Assembly (NCBI RefSeq): GCF_018729455.1
Contig: NZ_JAHHZF010000014.1
Coordinates: 1-64,000 of the forward strand
Direction of reading: 5' to 3'
DNA: 64,000 nt
Origin: Prosthecodimorpha staleyi
GTDB lineage: Bacteria > Pseudomonadota > Alphaproteobacteria > Rhizobiales > Ancalomicrobiaceae
The notes beneath the pieces are model-generated. The model ran no database searches. It was not told the DNA's origin and saw nothing but the letters and a program-made list of their open reading frames with translations. Below are positions 16,900 through 26,330 of the stretch, piece after piece (position 1 is the first letter of the stretch; the number at the start of each line of letters is the position of its first letter). Both the position numbers and the translations under genes were made by a program.

Positions 16900-18300
16900 A
16901 TGACCGACAAAATGGCGGCGAGGGGTTGGTCCCCGGATAGCTGGCGGACAAAGCCGATCGTCCAGGTGCCGGACTATCCCGACAAGGCGATCCTGCACGC
17001 CGTCGAGGACGATCTCAGGACCTGGCCGCCGCTGGCCATTGCCGACGAGGCGCGCAAGCTGGAGTTGGCGCTGGCACGCGTCTGCGAACGCCGCGCCTTT
17101 CTGCTTCAGGGCGGCGATTGCGCCGAGAGCTTCTCCGAGCATTCCGCGAACAACATCCGCGACTTCTTCAAGGTATTCCTGTCGATGGCGGTCGTGCTGA
17201 CCTATTCGGCGGCCTTGCCGGTCGTGAAGGTCGGTCGGATTGCAGGCCAGTTCGCCAAGCCGCGCTCGTCCAATGTCGAGAAGCGCGGCGACGTCGAACT
17301 CCCAGCCTATCGCGGCGACATCATCAACGGCTTCGACTTCTCGCCGGAAAGCCGGATCCCCGATCCGACGCGGATGCGCATGGTCTATCGGCAATCGGCC
17401 GCAACGCTGAACCTGTTGCGCGGCTTCGCGACCGGCGGCTATTCCAAGCTCGAGCGCGTCAACCGTTGGATGCTCGATTTCCTGATCGACAGCCCGGTCG
17501 CCGAGCAGTATCAGGAACTGGCGGACCGGATCACCGAGGCACTCGAATTCATGGCCTCCTGCGGCCTGACCGCCGACACGGTCCCGCAGTTGCAGGGCGT
17601 GCATTTTTATACCAGCCATGAGGCGCTGCTGCTGCCCTACGAGGAGGCGCTGACGCGCGAGGACTCCGTCGAGGGCGGCTGGTACGACACCTCGGCGCAC
17701 ATGCTCTGGATCGGCGACCGCACCCGCCAGCCGGATCACGCGCATATCGAGTATATGCGCGGCATCGAGAACCCGATCGGCCTGAAATGCGGCCCCTCGC
17801 TGACCCCCGACGGTCTGCTCGAACTCATCGACGTGCTCAATCCGTCGAACCGTCCGGGCCGCCTGACGCTGATCGCGCGTTTCGGCTCCGACAAGGTCGG
17901 CAAGCACCTGCCGGCCCTGATCCGCGCCGTCGAGCGGGAGGGGCGCAACGTCATCTGGTCCTGCGATCCGATGCACGGCAACACCATCACGTCGTCGTCC
18001 AGCCACAAGACCCGTCCGTTCGGCCGCATCTTGGAGGAGGTCCAGGCCTTCTTCGACATCCATCGCACGGAGGGCACCTATGCGGGTGGCGTGCATCTGG
18101 AGATGACCGGCAAGAACGTCACCGAATGCACCGGCGGCGCGGTGGCAATCCAGGATGCCGATCTCGGCAACCAGTACGACACCCTGTGCGACCCGCGTCT
18201 CAATGCCCGGCAGGCGCTGGAACTCGCCTTCCTGATCGCCGCCGAGTTGAAGAAGGACCGGTCGATGCGGCCGAGCACCCTGCTGGCGGCAGCGGAGTGA
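16900..18300 (+). CDS. Class II 3-deoxy-7-phosphoheptulonate (DAHP) synthase
   Basis: 466 residues. Catalyses the first step of the shikimate pathway, from phosphoenolpyruvate and erythrose 4-phosphate. It belongs to the plant-like class [12 protein letters not shown] near residue 70, the segment [36 protein letters not shown] and CDPMHGNT are family hallmarks, including metal and PEP ligands. ATG 16900 was chosen over an upstream in-frame start because GGGTGGAG precedes it at 9 nt. Cytosolic. It is transcribed alone; an 8-bp inverted repeat at 18353-18390 may end the transcript. Confidence 0.96.
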   Translation: MTDKMAARGWSPDSWRTKPIVQVPDYPDKAILHAVEDDLRTWPPLAIADEARKLELALARVCERRAFLLQGGDCAESFSEHSANNIRDFFKVFLSMAVVLTYSAALPVVKVGRIAGQFAKPRSSNVEKRGDVELPAYRGDIINGFDFSPESRIPDPTRMRMVYRQSAATLNLLRGFATGGYSKLERVNRWMLDFLIDSPVAEQYQELADRITEALEFMASCGLTADTVPQLQGVHFYTSHEALLLPYEEALTREDSVEGGWYDTSAHMLWIGDRTRQPDHAHIEYMRGIENPIGLKCGPSLTPDGLLELIDVLNPSNRPGRLTLIARFGSDKVGKHLPALIRAVEREGRNVIWSCDPMHGNTITSSSSHKTRPFGRILEEVQAFFDIHRTEGTYAGGVHLEMTGKNVTECTGGAVAIQDADLGNQYDTLCDPRLNARQALELAFLIAAELKKDRSMRPSTLLAAAE

Positions 18301-18486
18301 ATCGGCCCGCGTGACGGCGTTCTCCGGCCCTTCGAACGGTTGACGTTGCGGAGGCCGGAGACGTAGCGGCAAGGCGCGGCGGCTCCGGCCGTAAACGGCG
18401 CCTTGTCCATACCGTTCATAAAGATTCCTGCATTTGTAAAAAATTGGTATTTTGGGCCGAGCCTCCCGGTGGAACGGGACTTTGCC

Positions 18487-19524
18487 ATGGTCGACAGGGA
18501 AGCGCTCTACAGGGATATCGCGCTGTCGCTGGACGTCGGCTACTGGATGCTCGATTGCGCGCGCGAGAGCATCTACTGGCCGAAGGGACTGGGCGTCGAG
18601 AAGGTCCACAAGAGCTACGGGTGGACGCCGCTCGGCGAGGTGGCGCAATTCTACGACGAGCCGGAGCGGCTGCGCTTCTTCGGCTACGTGCGTGATCTCC
18701 TCGCCAATCCCAACAGCGACCGGCGTCTCGACATCGTGGCGCGCGGCCCGGCCGGTGCCCGGATTCCGCTGCGCATGTGCGGCCGGGCGGTCCGCGACGA
18801 CCGCGATCTCTATATCTTCGGCATGATCGAGGTATCACCCGTTCCGCGCGAACGCGACGACGGGGCCCGGCAGTCCAGCGCCCTGCTCGACAGCGTCCTG
18901 GCCGCTACCGACAGCGGCGTTATTCTGTTCGACGAGTCCATGACCCTGCGCCGGGCCAATGCCGCAGCGCTGCAGATGTTCGCACCGGCCGGGGAGGGCG
19001 CGGCGGCACCGGCGGCGGTAGCGGAGCGGTTGCCGGCGGAGATGATGAAGACCGTCGCCGAGGCTTTCGCGCGCCGGGCCGGGACGGCCGGCCGGATCAT
19101 CCTCGCCGACGGGCGGCGGGCGATGTGGCGCGCCACGCCCTATTGGCTCGGTCCCCAGGGACCGCGCGGCGGACTCCTGGTCGTCAATGCCGCGGGTGCG
19201 GCGCGCGCGCCCGCGCCGGCCGCGCCGGCCGGCCGCTTCGACGTGCTCGAAAACCTCGCCCATCCGGCGGTGATCGTCTCGGCGACCGGGGCCGATCTGA
19301 AATTCGCCAACCGGCCGGCACGGCATATGCTGCATCTGGCCGACAATGCGCGCTATCGCGTGCGCAACCTCTTTGAGGTGGCCGGCCCGATGGCTGTCGC
19401 CCGGGTGCAGCCGCCCGATCCGCGCGCCGACATCCTGCCGGTCGCCCTGCCGATGGGCGCGCGCATCGCCCGCATGGGCGAGGCCGACGAGGATTTGTTG
19501 TTCGTCGAGTATCTCTACCGCTAG
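18487..19524 (+). CDS. PAS-domain protein without visible output domain
   Basis: 345 residues from ATG 18487; an in-frame TTG at 18403 would add 28 residues and neither has a good ribosome site. Residues about 10-125 look like a PAS fold (SLDVGYWMLDCARESIYWPKG; PLRMCGRAVRDDRDLYIFGMIEV). A second PAS-like region starts near 135 (LLDSVLAATDSGVILFDE, RRANAAALQMFAP) and a third may lie near 250 (NLAHPAVIVSATGADLKFAN). There is no kinase, GGDEF, EAL or helix-turn-helix. It could be a signalling partner acting by protein contact. Confidence 0.65.
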   Translation: MVDREALYRDIALSLDVGYWMLDCARESIYWPKGLGVEKVHKSYGWTPLGEVAQFYDEPERLRFFGYVRDLLANPNSDRRLDIVARGPAGARIPLRMCGRAVRDDRDLYIFGMIEVSPVPRERDDGARQSSALLDSVLAATDSGVILFDESMTLRRANAAALQMFAPAGEGAAAPAAVAERLPAEMMKTVAEAFARRAGTAGRIILADGRRAMWRATPYWLGPQGPRGGLLVVNAAGAARAPAPAAPAGRFDVLENLAHPAVIVSATGADLKFANRPARHMLHLADNARYRVRNLFEVAGPMAVARVQPPDPRADILPVALPMGARIARMGEADEDLLFVEYLYR

Positions 19525-19564
19525 GGTTCGGGACCGTCGCCGTGCGCGATGGCCGGCGGCCGGC

Positions 19565-20512
19565 TCAGCCGTAGTCGAAATCGATCAGTTCGTAGCGGTC
19601 GAAACGCGTCGGGGCGCTTCCGGCGGCCTCGGCGGAACCGTCGTCGCGAATGTGCAGCGTCAGCGGCGATCGGCGGAGCGCGGTCGGCACGGTGAATCCC
19701 GGAACGGCGCCGATGGCCGGATTCAGGCCCGCATAGATGAAGGCGGGGCGCCGACTGCGTCGGCATGCGGCCGCGATCGCGCCCCGGATCTCGCTGCCCA
19801 CGGTTTCGGCGCCGGGCCGGGCGAACAGGCCCAGAATGCACAGGACCGGCAGCCCGCCCATCCGTGCGCGGCGGGACAGCAGGAGGACGTTGTCGGTCGC
19901 CTCGATGCCGTAGCGGTGCCGGGGTTTGCCGAGGCGGCGCAGAAGAGTTTCGGCCGTCCAGGCAATCCCGTCGCCCCGTTCGTCGGCGAGGCGGCTCTCG
20001 AACAGGGCCAGAATCTCGGCGCCGCCGAGGCGGTCGAGATCCTGCGACAGGAAAACGGCTCGCGTCGAGCCGAGCCCGAGGCCGATCCGAGCCTCCAGCC
20101 GGTGACAGGGCGGCGCCTTGGCGAAGCGCTCGACGACCGGCGCGGCGGTCGCATTGGGCACGCCGAGCATGAAGCGGATGCCTTCGGCCCGGCACTGCGT
20201 CATGCCCTCGCGATACATCCGGATCATCAGGGGACCGGAGCGATGGTCCGCCTCGACGCATTGGTCGACCACCAGCACGCCCTGATGCAGGCCGCCGCGG
20301 TGGCGGATCGTCTGGCGCAGCAGCACCAACTGGCCGACCTTGCGCTCGGCCGTCGAGACCCCGATGACGATCGCACCCTGCGAGAAGGCGTCCCGGTAGA
20401 GCCATTCCAGCGCCGCGGGCGAGAAACTGCGGCCGAAGGCTGCCGAGGCCATGCGGGCGGTCGCGGCGAAATCGACGCGCGGTTCGCGGGCGATGGTCAG
20501 GGCTGCGGTCAT
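19565..20512 (-). CDS. GNAT acyltransferase-like protein
   Basis: 315 residues from ATG 20512; an earlier in-frame ATG at 20554 is possible. The N-terminal half resembles a GNAT fold (FSPAALEWLYRDAFSQGAIVIGV, VDQCVEADHRSGPLMIRMYREGM, RFMLGVPNATAAPVVERFA), similar to uncharacterised acetyltransferase-like proteins of actinobacteria and alphaproteobacteria. The C-terminal half is unrecognised. No classic acetyl-CoA loop could be assigned with certainty, so substrate and activity are open. It is convergent with the PAS gene and divergent from nadE. Confidence 0.6.
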   Translation of the reverse strand: MTAALTIAREPRVDFAATARMASAAFGRSFSPAALEWLYRDAFSQGAIVIGVSTAERKVGQLVLLRQTIRHRGGLHQGVLVVDQCVEADHRSGPLMIRMYREGMTQCRAEGIRFMLGVPNATAAPVVERFAKAPPCHRLEARIGLGLGSTRAVFLSQDLDRLGGAEILALFESRLADERGDGIAWTAETLLRRLGKPRHRYGIEATDNVLLLSRRARMGGLPVLCILGLFARPGAETVGSEIRGAIAAACRRSRRPAFIYAGLNPAIGAVPGFTVPTALRRSPLTLHIRDDGSAEAAGSAPTRFDRYELIDFDYG

Positions 20513-20649
20513 CGAGGCGTTCCGGTCGGTCTGAGGCCCCAACCGATAGCGCAACCGTCGGGCGCAGTGTGAAGATCCGCATTTTTGCCTTAACGGATCG
20601 CCGCGCCGCGCTCTTGCCGCTCCCGCGCCGGCGCGATAAATCCGAGGCC

Positions 20650-22374
20650 ATGACCGACCGCCTGAAGATCGCCATCGCGCAGCTCAACCCGACCGTCGGC
20701 GATATCGCCGGCAACCTCGTCAAGGCGCGCCGGGGCCGTGCCGAGGCGGTCGCGCTCGGGGCCGATCTGGTCGTGTTCACCGAACTCTTCATTGCGGGCT
20801 ATCCGCCGGAGGATTTGGTGCTGAAGCCGGCCTTCCAGGCCGCCTGCATGCGTGCGGTCGAGGATCTGGCCGGCGACACCGCGGACGGCGGGCCATCGGT
20901 CCTGATCGGCTCGCCTTGGCGTGACGGCGAACGGCTGCACAATGCGGTGGCGCTCTTGTCGGGCGGGCGCATCGATGCGGTGCGCTACAAGGTCGACCTG
21001 CCCAATTACGGACCCTTCGACGAGAAGCGGGTCTTTGCGGCGGGGCCGCTGCCCGGGCCGGTCACGGTCAAGGGTGTCCGGATCGGCGTGCCGATCTGCG
21101 AGGACATCTGGACCGACGAGGTCACGGAGTGCCTGGCCGAGACCGGCGCCGAGATCCTGATCGTACCGAACGGCTCGCCCTATTGGCGCGACAAGACGGA
21201 CGAGCGCATCCAGGTGGCCGTCGCGCGCGTGGTCGAGACCGGGCTGCCGCTGATCTACGCCAACCAACTCGGCGGCCAGGACGAACTGGTCTTCGACGGC
21301 GCCTCCTTCGCGCTCAATGCCGATCGCAGCCTTGCCTTCCAGATGCCGGCCTTCGAGGAGGCCGTGGCGCTGGTCGTCTACGAGCGGGACGGGGAGGGCT
21401 GGCGCTGCACCGAGGGGCCGATGGCGCGCCTGGCCGAGGGGGCTGAGGCCGACTGGGCCGCCTGCATGCTGGGTCTGCGCGACTATGTCGACAAGAACCG
21501 GTTTCCGGGCGTCGTGCTCGGTCTCTCGGGCGGCATCGATTCCGCTGTCGTTGCCGCCCTTGCGGTCGATGCGCTCGGGCCGCAGCGCGTCCACTGCATC
21601 ATGATGCCCTATCGCTACACCTCCGGCGAAAGCCTGAGCGATGCGGCCGCCTGCGCCGAGGCACTCGGCGTGCGCTACGACACGGTGCCGATCGCCCCCG
21701 CGGTTGAAGGCTTCCTCGAACTGCTGTCGCCGCTCTTTGCCGGAACCAACAGCGGGATCACGGAAGAGAATTTGCAGTCGCGCACCCGCGGCACGATCCT
21801 GATGGCGGTCTCCAACAAGTTCGGCGCCATGGTGCTGACCACCGGCAACAAGTCCGAGATGTCGGTCGGCTACGCGACCCTATACGGCGACATGAATGGC
21901 GGCTTCAACCCGATCAAGGACCTGTACAAGATGCAGGTCTTCGCGCTCGCCCGCTGGCGCAACGCGCAAGTTCCGGCCGGCGCGCTCGGCCCGGGCGGCA
22001 CGGTGATCCCGGTCAACATCATCGACAAGGCGCCGTCGGCGGAACTGCGCGAGAACCAGAAGGACGAGGATTCGCTGCCGCCCTATCCGGTGCTCGACGC
22101 GATCCTGGAGGCGCTGGTCGAAAACGAGACGCCGATCGCCCAGATCGCCGCCGCCGGCTATGACCTCGACACCGTGCGCCGGGTCGAGAGCCTGCTGCGG
22201 GTGGCCGAATACAAGCGCCGGCAGGCGGCGCCGGGCGTCAAGATCACGCGCAAGAATTTCGGCCGCGACCGGCGCTACCCGATCACCAACGGCTTCCGCG
22301 ATCCCGGCCTGCCGGTCGCCTTCGGCCGCAGCGTCAAGGCGCGGCTGCCGCGCGGCGATGCAGGCGATTTTTGA
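20650..22374 (+). CDS. nadE: Glutamine-hydrolysing NAD+ synthase
   Basis: 574 residues, two domains. The N-terminal nitrilase-type glutaminase has the Glu-Lys-Cys triad in VFTELFIAGYPPED, YKVDLPNYG and GVPICEDIW. Ammonia is passed to the C-terminal synthase, whose ATP-binding loop SGGIDS is at residues 293-298; TTGNKSEMSVGY is another conserved synthase segment. It makes NAD+ from deamido-NAD+. ATG 20650 was preferred because the upstream 27 codons look non-coding. The gene is divergent from the GNAT-like gene. Confidence 0.97.
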   Translation: MTDRLKIAIAQLNPTVGDIAGNLVKARRGRAEAVALGADLVVFTELFIAGYPPEDLVLKPAFQAACMRAVEDLAGDTADGGPSVLIGSPWRDGERLHNAVALLSGGRIDAVRYKVDLPNYGPFDEKRVFAAGPLPGPVTVKGVRIGVPICEDIWTDEVTECLAETGAEILIVPNGSPYWRDKTDERIQVAVARVVETGLPLIYANQLGGQDELVFDGASFALNADRSLAFQMPAFEEAVALVVYERDGEGWRCTEGPMARLAEGAEADWAACMLGLRDYVDKNRFPGVVLGLSGGIDSAVVAALAVDALGPQRVHCIMMPYRYTSGESLSDAAACAEALGVRYDTVPIAPAVEGFLELLSPLFAGTNSGITEENLQSRTRGTILMAVSNKFGAMVLTTGNKSEMSVGYATLYGDMNGGFNPIKDLYKMQVFALARWRNAQVPAGALGPGGTVIPVNIIDKAPSAELRENQKDEDSLPPYPVLDAILEALVENETPIAQIAAAGYDLDTVRRVESLLRVAEYKRRQAAPGVKITRKNFGRDRRYPITNGFRDPGLPVAFGRSVKARLPRGDAGDF

Positions 22375-22413
22375 GGGTCGCAGCCTGGCCGGGTCGGATC
22401 GGGCCGACGCCAT

Positions 22414-22460
22414 CCGAAATGCGGGGAGCGCCCGAAGCCTTTGGGGCCTGCGCATTTCGG
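22414..22460. terminator. Inverted repeat after nadE
   Basis: Perfect 10-bp arms (22414-22423 with 22451-22460) enclose 27 nt, 40 bp past the nadE stop. It may help end nadE transcription. A related motif (GCGAAATGTGCG-like) occurs about 20 bp further on. Confidence 0.35.
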
Positions 22461-22566
22461 CTCGCCGGCGACGGTCGCGCATGTGCGAAATGTGCGGGCG
22501 CCGTCGTCCTTCGGCAGCAAGGGTGCTAACGTCCGGGCACTCGCCGCGCCGCGCCCGGAGATTCCC

Positions 22567-22851
22567 ATGTTCGGCCTTTCGTCCTGCACCACCTCGATCC
22601 TGCTGATCGCCGCCCTGTTCCTGCTCGCCGGCTTCCTGTTCGTGGTCGTCGGCATGGGCGGCCACCGGCTCGTCCGCGAAGCCGGGGCCAACCATTCGGT
22701 GATGATGGTCCCGCTGAACCTCTATCGGACCGGTCACTACGGCGCGAAATGCGAGGTGCCGCGCAGCCGTCTCGCCGGCCTCAACAACATTGCGATCGTG
22801 ATCCTGATCGTGGCCATCCTCTGTCTGTTCGCCCGTTCGCCGGCCTGCTGA
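22567..22851 (+). CDS. Small two-helix membrane protein
   Basis: 94 residues. The start at 22567 follows CCGGAG. Two hydrophobic helices are clear: about 9-31 ([19 protein letters not shown]) and 73-90 ([16 protein letters not shown]), joined by a 40-residue loop with [14 protein letters not shown] do not recognise the family. It lies between nadE and gltX on the same strand. Confidence 0.7.
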   Translation: MFGLSSCTTSILLIAALFLLAGFLFVVVGMGGHRLVREAGANHSVMMVPLNLYRTGHYGAKCEVPRSRLAGLNNIAIVILIVAILCLFARSPAC

Positions 22852-22897
22852 TCCCGCAGGATCGCCGGCGGCGAATATCCTCCAAGGCATCCCATCC

Positions 22898-24274
22898 GTG
22901 ACCGTCACCGTTCGCTTCGCGCCGTCTCCGACCGGCCGCATTCATATCGGCAATGCCCGCGCGGCCCTGTTCAATGCCCTGTTCGCGCTGCGCCTGGGCG
23001 GCCGCTTCGTGCTGCGCTTCGACGACACCGACCGCGAACGCTCGCGCGAGGACCTGAAGGTCGCGATCGCCGACGATCTCGGCTGGCTCGGCATCCGGCC
23101 GGACATCATGCTCAGCCAGTCGGACCGCACCGACCTCTACGATCAGTCGGCCGAACGCCTGAAGGCGGCAGGCCGGCTCTATGCCTGCTACGAGACGCCG
23201 GACGAACTGGAACGGCGCCGCCGCCGCCAGCTGGCGCGCGGCCTGCCGCCGATCTACGACCGCGCCGCGCTCAAGCTGACCGACGCCGAGCATGCCGCGT
23301 TTGCCGCGGAGGGCCGCCGCCCGCATTGGCGCTTCCGGCTCGACGGCCGGCCGGTCGGCTGGACCGATCTGGTCCGCGGCGAACAGATCGTCGATACGGC
23401 CTCGCTGTCGGATCCGGTGCTGATCCGCGAGGACGGCAGCTATCTCTACACGCTGCCCTCGGTGGTCGACGATATCGCGCTGGGCATCAGCCATGTCATC
23501 CGCGGCGAGGACCACGTCACCAATACGGGCGTCCAGATTGAGATCTTCGAGGCGCTCGGCGGCCCGGTCCCGACTTTCGGGCACTACAACCTGATCTCGA
23601 CCGTGTCCGGCGAGGCGCTCTCCAAGCGGCTCGGCTCGCTCTCGATCGGCTCGTTGCGCGCGGCCGGCTACGAGCCGATGGCGGTCGCTTCGCTGTCCGT
23701 GCTGATCGGTTCGGCTGAGGACATCCACGCCTACCGGTCGCTCGCCGAACTGGCCGGCCACGTCGATCTGGCGCGGGTCTCGATGTCGACGGCGAAATTC
23801 GATCCCCACGAACTCGACATGCTGAACGCTCGTCTGGTTCACGGCCTCGCTTTCGAGGCGGTCGCGGACCGCCTCGCCGCGCTCGGCATTCCGGGCGCCA
23901 GCGGGATCGATCCGCGCGCCTTCTGGGAGGCGGTCCGGCCGAACCTCGTGACCGTGCCCGAGGCGGCGCAGTGGTGGCGGATCGTCATGGAGGGTCCGCA
24001 GGCGGAACCTCCGTCGCAGGGAGAAGCCGGGACCGCACCGATGGCGGCCGACAGGGCGTTCCTGGCCGAGGCGCGGGCGATGCTGCCGGCGGAGCCCTGG
24101 GACGAGACCACCTGGGGCACCTGGACCAAGACGCTCCAGACCGCGACCGGCCGCAAGGGCCGCGACCTGTTCCTGCCGCTGCGCCAAGCCCTGACCGGGG
24201 TCGACCACGGCCCGGAGCTCAAGAAGCTCCTGCCGCTTATCGGTTGGCGAAGAACTTCGGCCCGACTACCCTGA
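22898..24274 (+). CDS. gltX: Glutamyl-tRNA synthetase, atypical short (second-type) form
   Basis: 458 residues. The class I signature is [11 protein letters not shown] and the ATP-loop is EALSKRLGS in place of the usual K-M/L-S-K-R, which matches the shorter alphaproteobacterial GluRS (GEGLSKR-type). [13 protein letters not shown] is a conserved GluRS segment. It charges tRNA with glutamate; in bacteria with two GluRS enzymes this type may act on tRNA-Gln to feed the amidotransferase route (known of some dual-GluRS bacteria, inferred here). Its last 38 bp overlap the convergent DUF2865 gene. Confidence 0.93.
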   Translation: MTVTVRFAPSPTGRIHIGNARAALFNALFALRLGGRFVLRFDDTDRERSREDLKVAIADDLGWLGIRPDIMLSQSDRTDLYDQSAERLKAAGRLYACYETPDELERRRRRQLARGLPPIYDRAALKLTDAEHAAFAAEGRRPHWRFRLDGRPVGWTDLVRGEQIVDTASLSDPVLIREDGSYLYTLPSVVDDIALGISHVIRGEDHVTNTGVQIEIFEALGGPVPTFGHYNLISTVSGEALSKRLGSLSIGSLRAAGYEPMAVASLSVLIGSAEDIHAYRSLAELAGHVDLARVSMSTAKFDPHELDMLNARLVHGLAFEAVADRLAALGIPGASGIDPRAFWEAVRPNLVTVPEAAQWWRIVMEGPQAEPPSQGEAGTAPMAADRAFLAEARAMLPAEPWDETTWGTWTKTLQTATGRKGRDLFLPLRQALTGVDHGPELKKLLPLIGWRRTSARLP

Positions 24275-25532
24275 CGCTGCGCGGCGCGTTGCCTTCGCCA
24301 CCCGGGCCGCCCGCGGTCGGCGGCCGGATCGTCGCGATCGGCGCCGGGATGAAGCTGGCGATCGTGTTCAGGCGGGTATCGGGATCCTCGTCGAAGCGCG
24401 GCTTGGCGCGCGGGATCGGCAGATCGTCACGCACGTCGCCGACACGGACGGTGTTGGAGCCGGAATTGGCGCCCTCGTCCGAACTGGCGTTGACCGGCAG
24501 CATCGCCGGATCCGGCCGGCCGCAGCCGCAGCCGGAAACGACTTCGGAGCGGTAGCGCAGCGCATTGGGGATGCGCGTATAGGGCGTCTCGCCGTCGTCG
24601 GCGGAGACCGCCGCCTCGCTGTCCAGGCCGGTCTTGTGGACGAACAGGCGGGTCTCCGCACCCGGGCAGCGCGCCCGGCAGATGTCGCCGTCGAGGCTGA
24701 AGCGCGAGCGGCTGGTCGAGTAGGAAATCGGGAAATAGTAGCCGTCGCACATGCGGACGCAGAGGGTGCGGTAGGCACCGCCGTCGTCGAGCGGCAGGCC
24801 CTCGCCGTCGATCGGCTCCGGTCCGCGCGCATAGGGATCGTCCGGATCGGCCACGCCCGGCGGGCGCTCGCCGAAGATCGAACTGAAGAAGCCGCCGCCC
24901 GGGCGCGACGGCGGGACGGCGGCAACCCGCGCCCGCGGCACGCTGTCGACGCGCGTGACCCGGCCGCTGGCATCCTCGCGATAGGTTTGCGGGCCGCTCG
25001 GCCCATTCAGCGTGAAGTAGCGTTCGCCGGGACCGGCGACGATCGGGGCCGATCCATTCTGGGCTGCGCGGCCGGGTCCGGCCGCGATGGTGCCCGGCGG
25101 AATCGGGCCGCCGGCCGTCGCGGATCGCCCGGCGCCGCAGCCGGCCTGGCGCATGGCGGTCAGGATGCGGGCACGATCCTCCCCGGCAGGCGGCACTCCG
25201 GCGCTGGTGGGGCGGGCGCCGCGCGCGCGGGCTTCGAGTTGCTCGAGGTTGCGCTGCATCTCGGCAAGCTTCGCCTGGATCGCGGGACACTGCGGCGCGG
25301 CCGGCGTGAAGAAGCCGCCCTGGCAGCGGCGCTGATAGTCGGCGACGCCGCGCTGGAGCGAATCGCGCTGGCGCATGATCGCGTCCGACAGCGGATCGAC
25401 GGTCGCCCCCGACTTGTCGAGCCGGGCGAGTTGCGCGGCGAGGCCGGCACAGACATCCCCCTGCGCTTGTGCCGAGGCGCCGAGCGCAAAAAGAAATCCG
25501 GCGAACAGGGCTGAAACGAAAGGTGACCTCAT
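24237..25532 (-). CDS. Exported DUF2865 protein
   Basis: 431 residues. The start at 25532 gives a signal peptide ([24 protein letters not shown]); the longer frame adds Arg-rich sequence. A coiled helical region (about 25-130) precedes a Gly/Pro-rich linker, then the DUF2865 core: [35 protein letters not shown] and a cluster of cysteines (CVRMC, CRARC) that probably form disulfides in the periplasm. The function is unknown; the family is typical of Hyphomicrobiales. Its 3' end overlaps that of gltX. Confidence 0.9.
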   Translation of the reverse strand: MRSPFVSALFAGFLFALGASAQAQGDVCAGLAAQLARLDKSGATVDPLSDAIMRQRDSLQRGVADYQRRCQGGFFTPAAPQCPAIQAKLAEMQRNLEQLEARARGARPTSAGVPPAGEDRARILTAMRQAGCGAGRSATAGGPIPPGTIAAGPGRAAQNGSAPIVAGPGERYFTLNGPSGPQTYREDASGRVTRVDSVPRARVAAVPPSRPGGGFFSSIFGERPPGVADPDDPYARGPEPIDGEGLPLDDGGAYRTLCVRMCDGYYFPISYSTSRSRFSLDGDICRARCPGAETRLFVHKTGLDSEAAVSADDGETPYTRIPNALRYRSEVVSGCGCGRPDPAMLPVNASSDEGANSGSNTVRVGDVRDDLPIPRAKPRFDEDPDTRLNTIASFIPAPIATIRPPTAGGPGGEGNAPRSVRVVGPKFFANR

Positions 25533-25710
25533 CGACGATCGTCTCCGCACGACCCTTTGAACGCCCCCGCCCGAAAGTCGCCTGTCGAGGGGATCGGCCT
25601 CGCTGCTCGGCCGCCGACGACCCGATATTCTACCGCTTCGCGCGCGGCAATGCCATGGCGCGCGGAGGCGGCTATCGCCATGTCCGGCGCGTGCGGTGCG
25701 CACCCGGCCC

Positions 25711-26304
25711 TCAACGCCGCCGGGCCCCGTCGCCGACCGGGTCGGCCGCGGCCACCGGGGCCACCGCCGCGGCGATCCCCGCGAGCGTCCGCTCGAACCC
25801 GATCCGCTCGGCCGGATCGAGCCCCGCGGCCAGCAGGGCCTCGAGGCGCTTCTCGGCTTCGCCGATCAGGCGATCCGCCTGTCGGCCCTTCTCGGTCGCG
25901 GTGAGGAAGGCCTCGCGCAGGTCGGCCCGGTTGGGGCGCCGTTCGACGAGACCCTTTCCGATCAGGGCCGCAACGGCGCGGGACACCATCGTCTTGTGCA
26001 GGCCCTCGTCCGCGGCAACCGTGCGGGCCGTAGCCTCGCCGCGCCCGACAAGGGCCGCCAGCACCCGGCGCTCGGCAAAGCCGATGCCGCCGCGCTCGAC
26101 GGCGATGCGGGCCAGGGTGAAGGCGATCGCCTCGCCGGCATCGATCAACGCCAGCGCCAGTCCGCGGGCAGCGCCTGGCCCTGCGGTCGGCGCCGTCGGT
26201 TCCTGCTCTCTTGGCACCGCAACACCCCTGCTTAACCAATCGGGCAATGGAAAGGCCGGTCTGCCGGTCCCGTTAACGATCCTTACGGGGGTTTTCCGCA
26301 GCAT
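25711..26304 (-). CDS. MarR-family transcriptional regulator
   Basis: 197 residues. The winged helix is typical: FAERRVLAALVGRG, ATARTVAADEGLHKTMVSRAVAALIGKGLVERRPNRADLRE in pieces, then LTATEKGR. It would bind DNA as a dimer and probably responds to small molecules. The first ATG (26304) is only 26 bp from the divergent diguanylate cyclase gene, so a GTG at 26223 (after AGGGG) may be the true start. The next gene on this strand, DUF2865, is 178 bp downstream and probably separate. Confidence 0.85.
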   Translation of the reverse strand: MLRKTPVRIVNGTGRPAFPLPDWLSRGVAVPREQEPTAPTAGPGAARGLALALIDAGEAIAFTLARIAVERGGIGFAERRVLAALVGRGEATARTVAADEGLHKTMVSRAVAALIGKGLVERRPNRADLREAFLTATEKGRQADRLIGEAEKRLEALLAAGLDPAERIGFERTLAGIAAAVAPVAAADPVGDGARRR

Positions 26305-26330
26305 GCTACGGCAGTGGACAAGGTGGTCCT

